Source: Calditrichota bacterium
Lineage (GTDB): Bacteria > Calditrichota > Calditrichia > RBG-13-44-9
Length of the DNA: 6,084 bases
Reading direction: 5' to 3'
Assembly: GCA_016934605.1 (NCBI GenBank)
Contig: JAFGSO010000116.1
Location: forward strand, 1 to 6,084
In this document: positions 5,401-6,084 of the stretch, piece after piece
How the letters are laid out: the number at the start of each line of letters is the position of its first letter
Position numbering within the stretch: the stretch's first letter is position 1
Notes under the pieces: model-generated
The model's database searches: none
Told to the model about the DNA's origin: nothing
The model's input: only the letters and a program-made list of their open reading frames with translations
Position numbers and translations under genes: made by a program

Positions 5401-6084
5401 TCAGAAAAGTTCTTCTTTTTTTATAATCAGTTTTTGTGCCTTATCTTTCGCAATTGCCGTGATAAGCTTGTTTTCCGGAAGAACGTCATCCGGTGCCTCA
5501 AGAACTATTTTCAGATATTTATCGAATAAGCCATCATCCAGCATGGGATGTGCATAATATTTTGCCAGATAGACATAGGCCAGCATCAACCGGTTATGAC
5601 TCAATTCCAGACAACGGTCAAAATGTTCTTTTGCTTTGTCGGGACTTCCACCCAGCATCCGGGGGAGAGAACCAAATATGCTCCCGAAGAAGAGATGGGC
5701 GGCTCCATAAAAGAAATCTTCATCCAGCTCGATTACCCGATTCATTATGGCTTTCACTTTGTTCAGGTCAAATATTGCCTGCGGATCATCCTTACTCAGA
5801 TTTATCCAGCCACCCCAGGCGAAGCCGGTCCAGAATAATGCCGGAACATCTTCCTCCTTTATTTTTTGAAGTCGATTCATGAAAGGTTCTTCTCTCTGCG
5901 GAATGCTGTCCCTGAAAGCTTCGGTCATTTTCAAAGCCTTGAAACCATATTCCCGGGCACGAAGGTAGAAAACTTTAGCCCGTCCCGGACTCTGGTCCTC
6001 CACAAAACCGAGGCTGTAACTGCCGTATCCCTGAGCGAGGAGAATAATAATATCACGGTTTTTCGGATCTGCTTTATGCAGTCC
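5401..6084 (-). CDS. tatT: TRAP transporter T-component (TatT/TRAP-T family), N-terminus off the window
   Basis: Partial gene: 227 residues are visible, and the frame is open without a stop to the right edge. A GTG at 6001-6003 is not the start, because the 27 residues before it are typical of the family (ADPKNRDIIILLAQGYGSYS, then LGFVEDQSPGRAK). The protein is almost wholly helical. Visible landmarks are the RAKVFYLRAREYG helix (about residues 35-47), an aromatic LFWTGFAWGGW segment (83-93), and the block LDEDFFYGAAHLFFGSIFGS followed by LPRMLGGSPDKAKEHF (about 120-155). This pattern matches TatT of T. pallidum (Tp0956), a periplasmic TPR-like protein that binds the TRAP solute-binding protein and is thought to help hand over or store ligand. 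Placement directly before dctP fits that pairing. Whether it has a signal peptide or lipobox cannot be seen here. The family call is firm; the handover role is inferred from the Treponema work. Confidence 0.9.
   Translation of the reverse strand, partial: GLHKADPKNRDIIILLAQGYGSYSLGFVEDQSPGRAKVFYLRAREYGFKALKMTEAFRDSIPQREEPFMNRLQKIKEEDVPALFWTGFAWGGWINLSKDDPQAIFDLNKVKAIMNRVIELDEDFFYGAAHLFFGSIFGSLPRMLGGSPDKAKEHFDRCLELSHNRLMLAYVYLAKYYAHPMLDDGLFDKYLKIVLEAPDDVLPENKLITAIAKDKAQKLIIKKEELF

Noticed and set aside
5401..6003. GTG at 6001-6003 as the start of the TatT gene
   Set aside because: The frame stays open to the right edge and the 27 residues upstream match the family, so the gene is truncated by the window and this GTG is an internal Val codon.

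Overview
All supported genes lie on the minus strand and read from right to left as one compact cluster: a TatT-type (TRAP-T) helical-repeat protein that runs off the right edge, then DctP, DctQ and DctM of a TRAP transporter, then a secreted FG-GAP/VCBS beta-propeller protein, then a GNAT acetyltransferase. Gaps are short (88, 69, -4, 85 and 31 nt with the starts chosen here), and I see no intrinsic terminator or convincing promoter between the genes. A single transcript is plausible but not proven. The operon's start lies beyond the right edge.

The right two-thirds (2452-6084) is a TPAT locus: a TRAP transporter that carries a tetratricopeptide-like T component beside its solute-binding protein. 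The best-known case is Treponema pallidum Tp0956-Tp0957-Tp0958. Here the order is the same (T, P, Q, M), but Q and M are separate genes joined by an ATGA overlap instead of being fused. The solute-binding protein carries Trp where classical DctP/SiaP proteins have the carboxylate-binding Arg, so the ligand is probably not an ordinary C4-dicarboxylate or sialic acid. DctQ and DctM look intact.

The left third holds a 585-residue secreted protein with seven regular repeats, as expected for a seven-bladed propeller. It then has a small extra beta-rich region and a C-terminal FlgD-like domain of the type-IX-secretion sorting kind. The last gene encodes a 168-residue acetyltransferase of the spermidine/spermine (SSAT)-like GNAT group. 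Downstream of its stop, bases 12-70 carry a degenerate 7-bp tandem periodicity that continues toward the left window edge.

The C-terminal sorting domain, signal peptides, Shine-Dalgarno sites and moderate GC content suggest a Gram-negative bacterium of the FCB group or a related candidate phylum (Calditrichota, KSB1, Marinimicrobia or Cloacimonadota type). This placement is inferred from protein style and not from a marker gene. Several longest-ORF starts are probably wrong: DctP, the propeller protein and the acetyltransferase each have a better-supported internal start with a Shine-Dalgarno site, and TatT has no start in the window.
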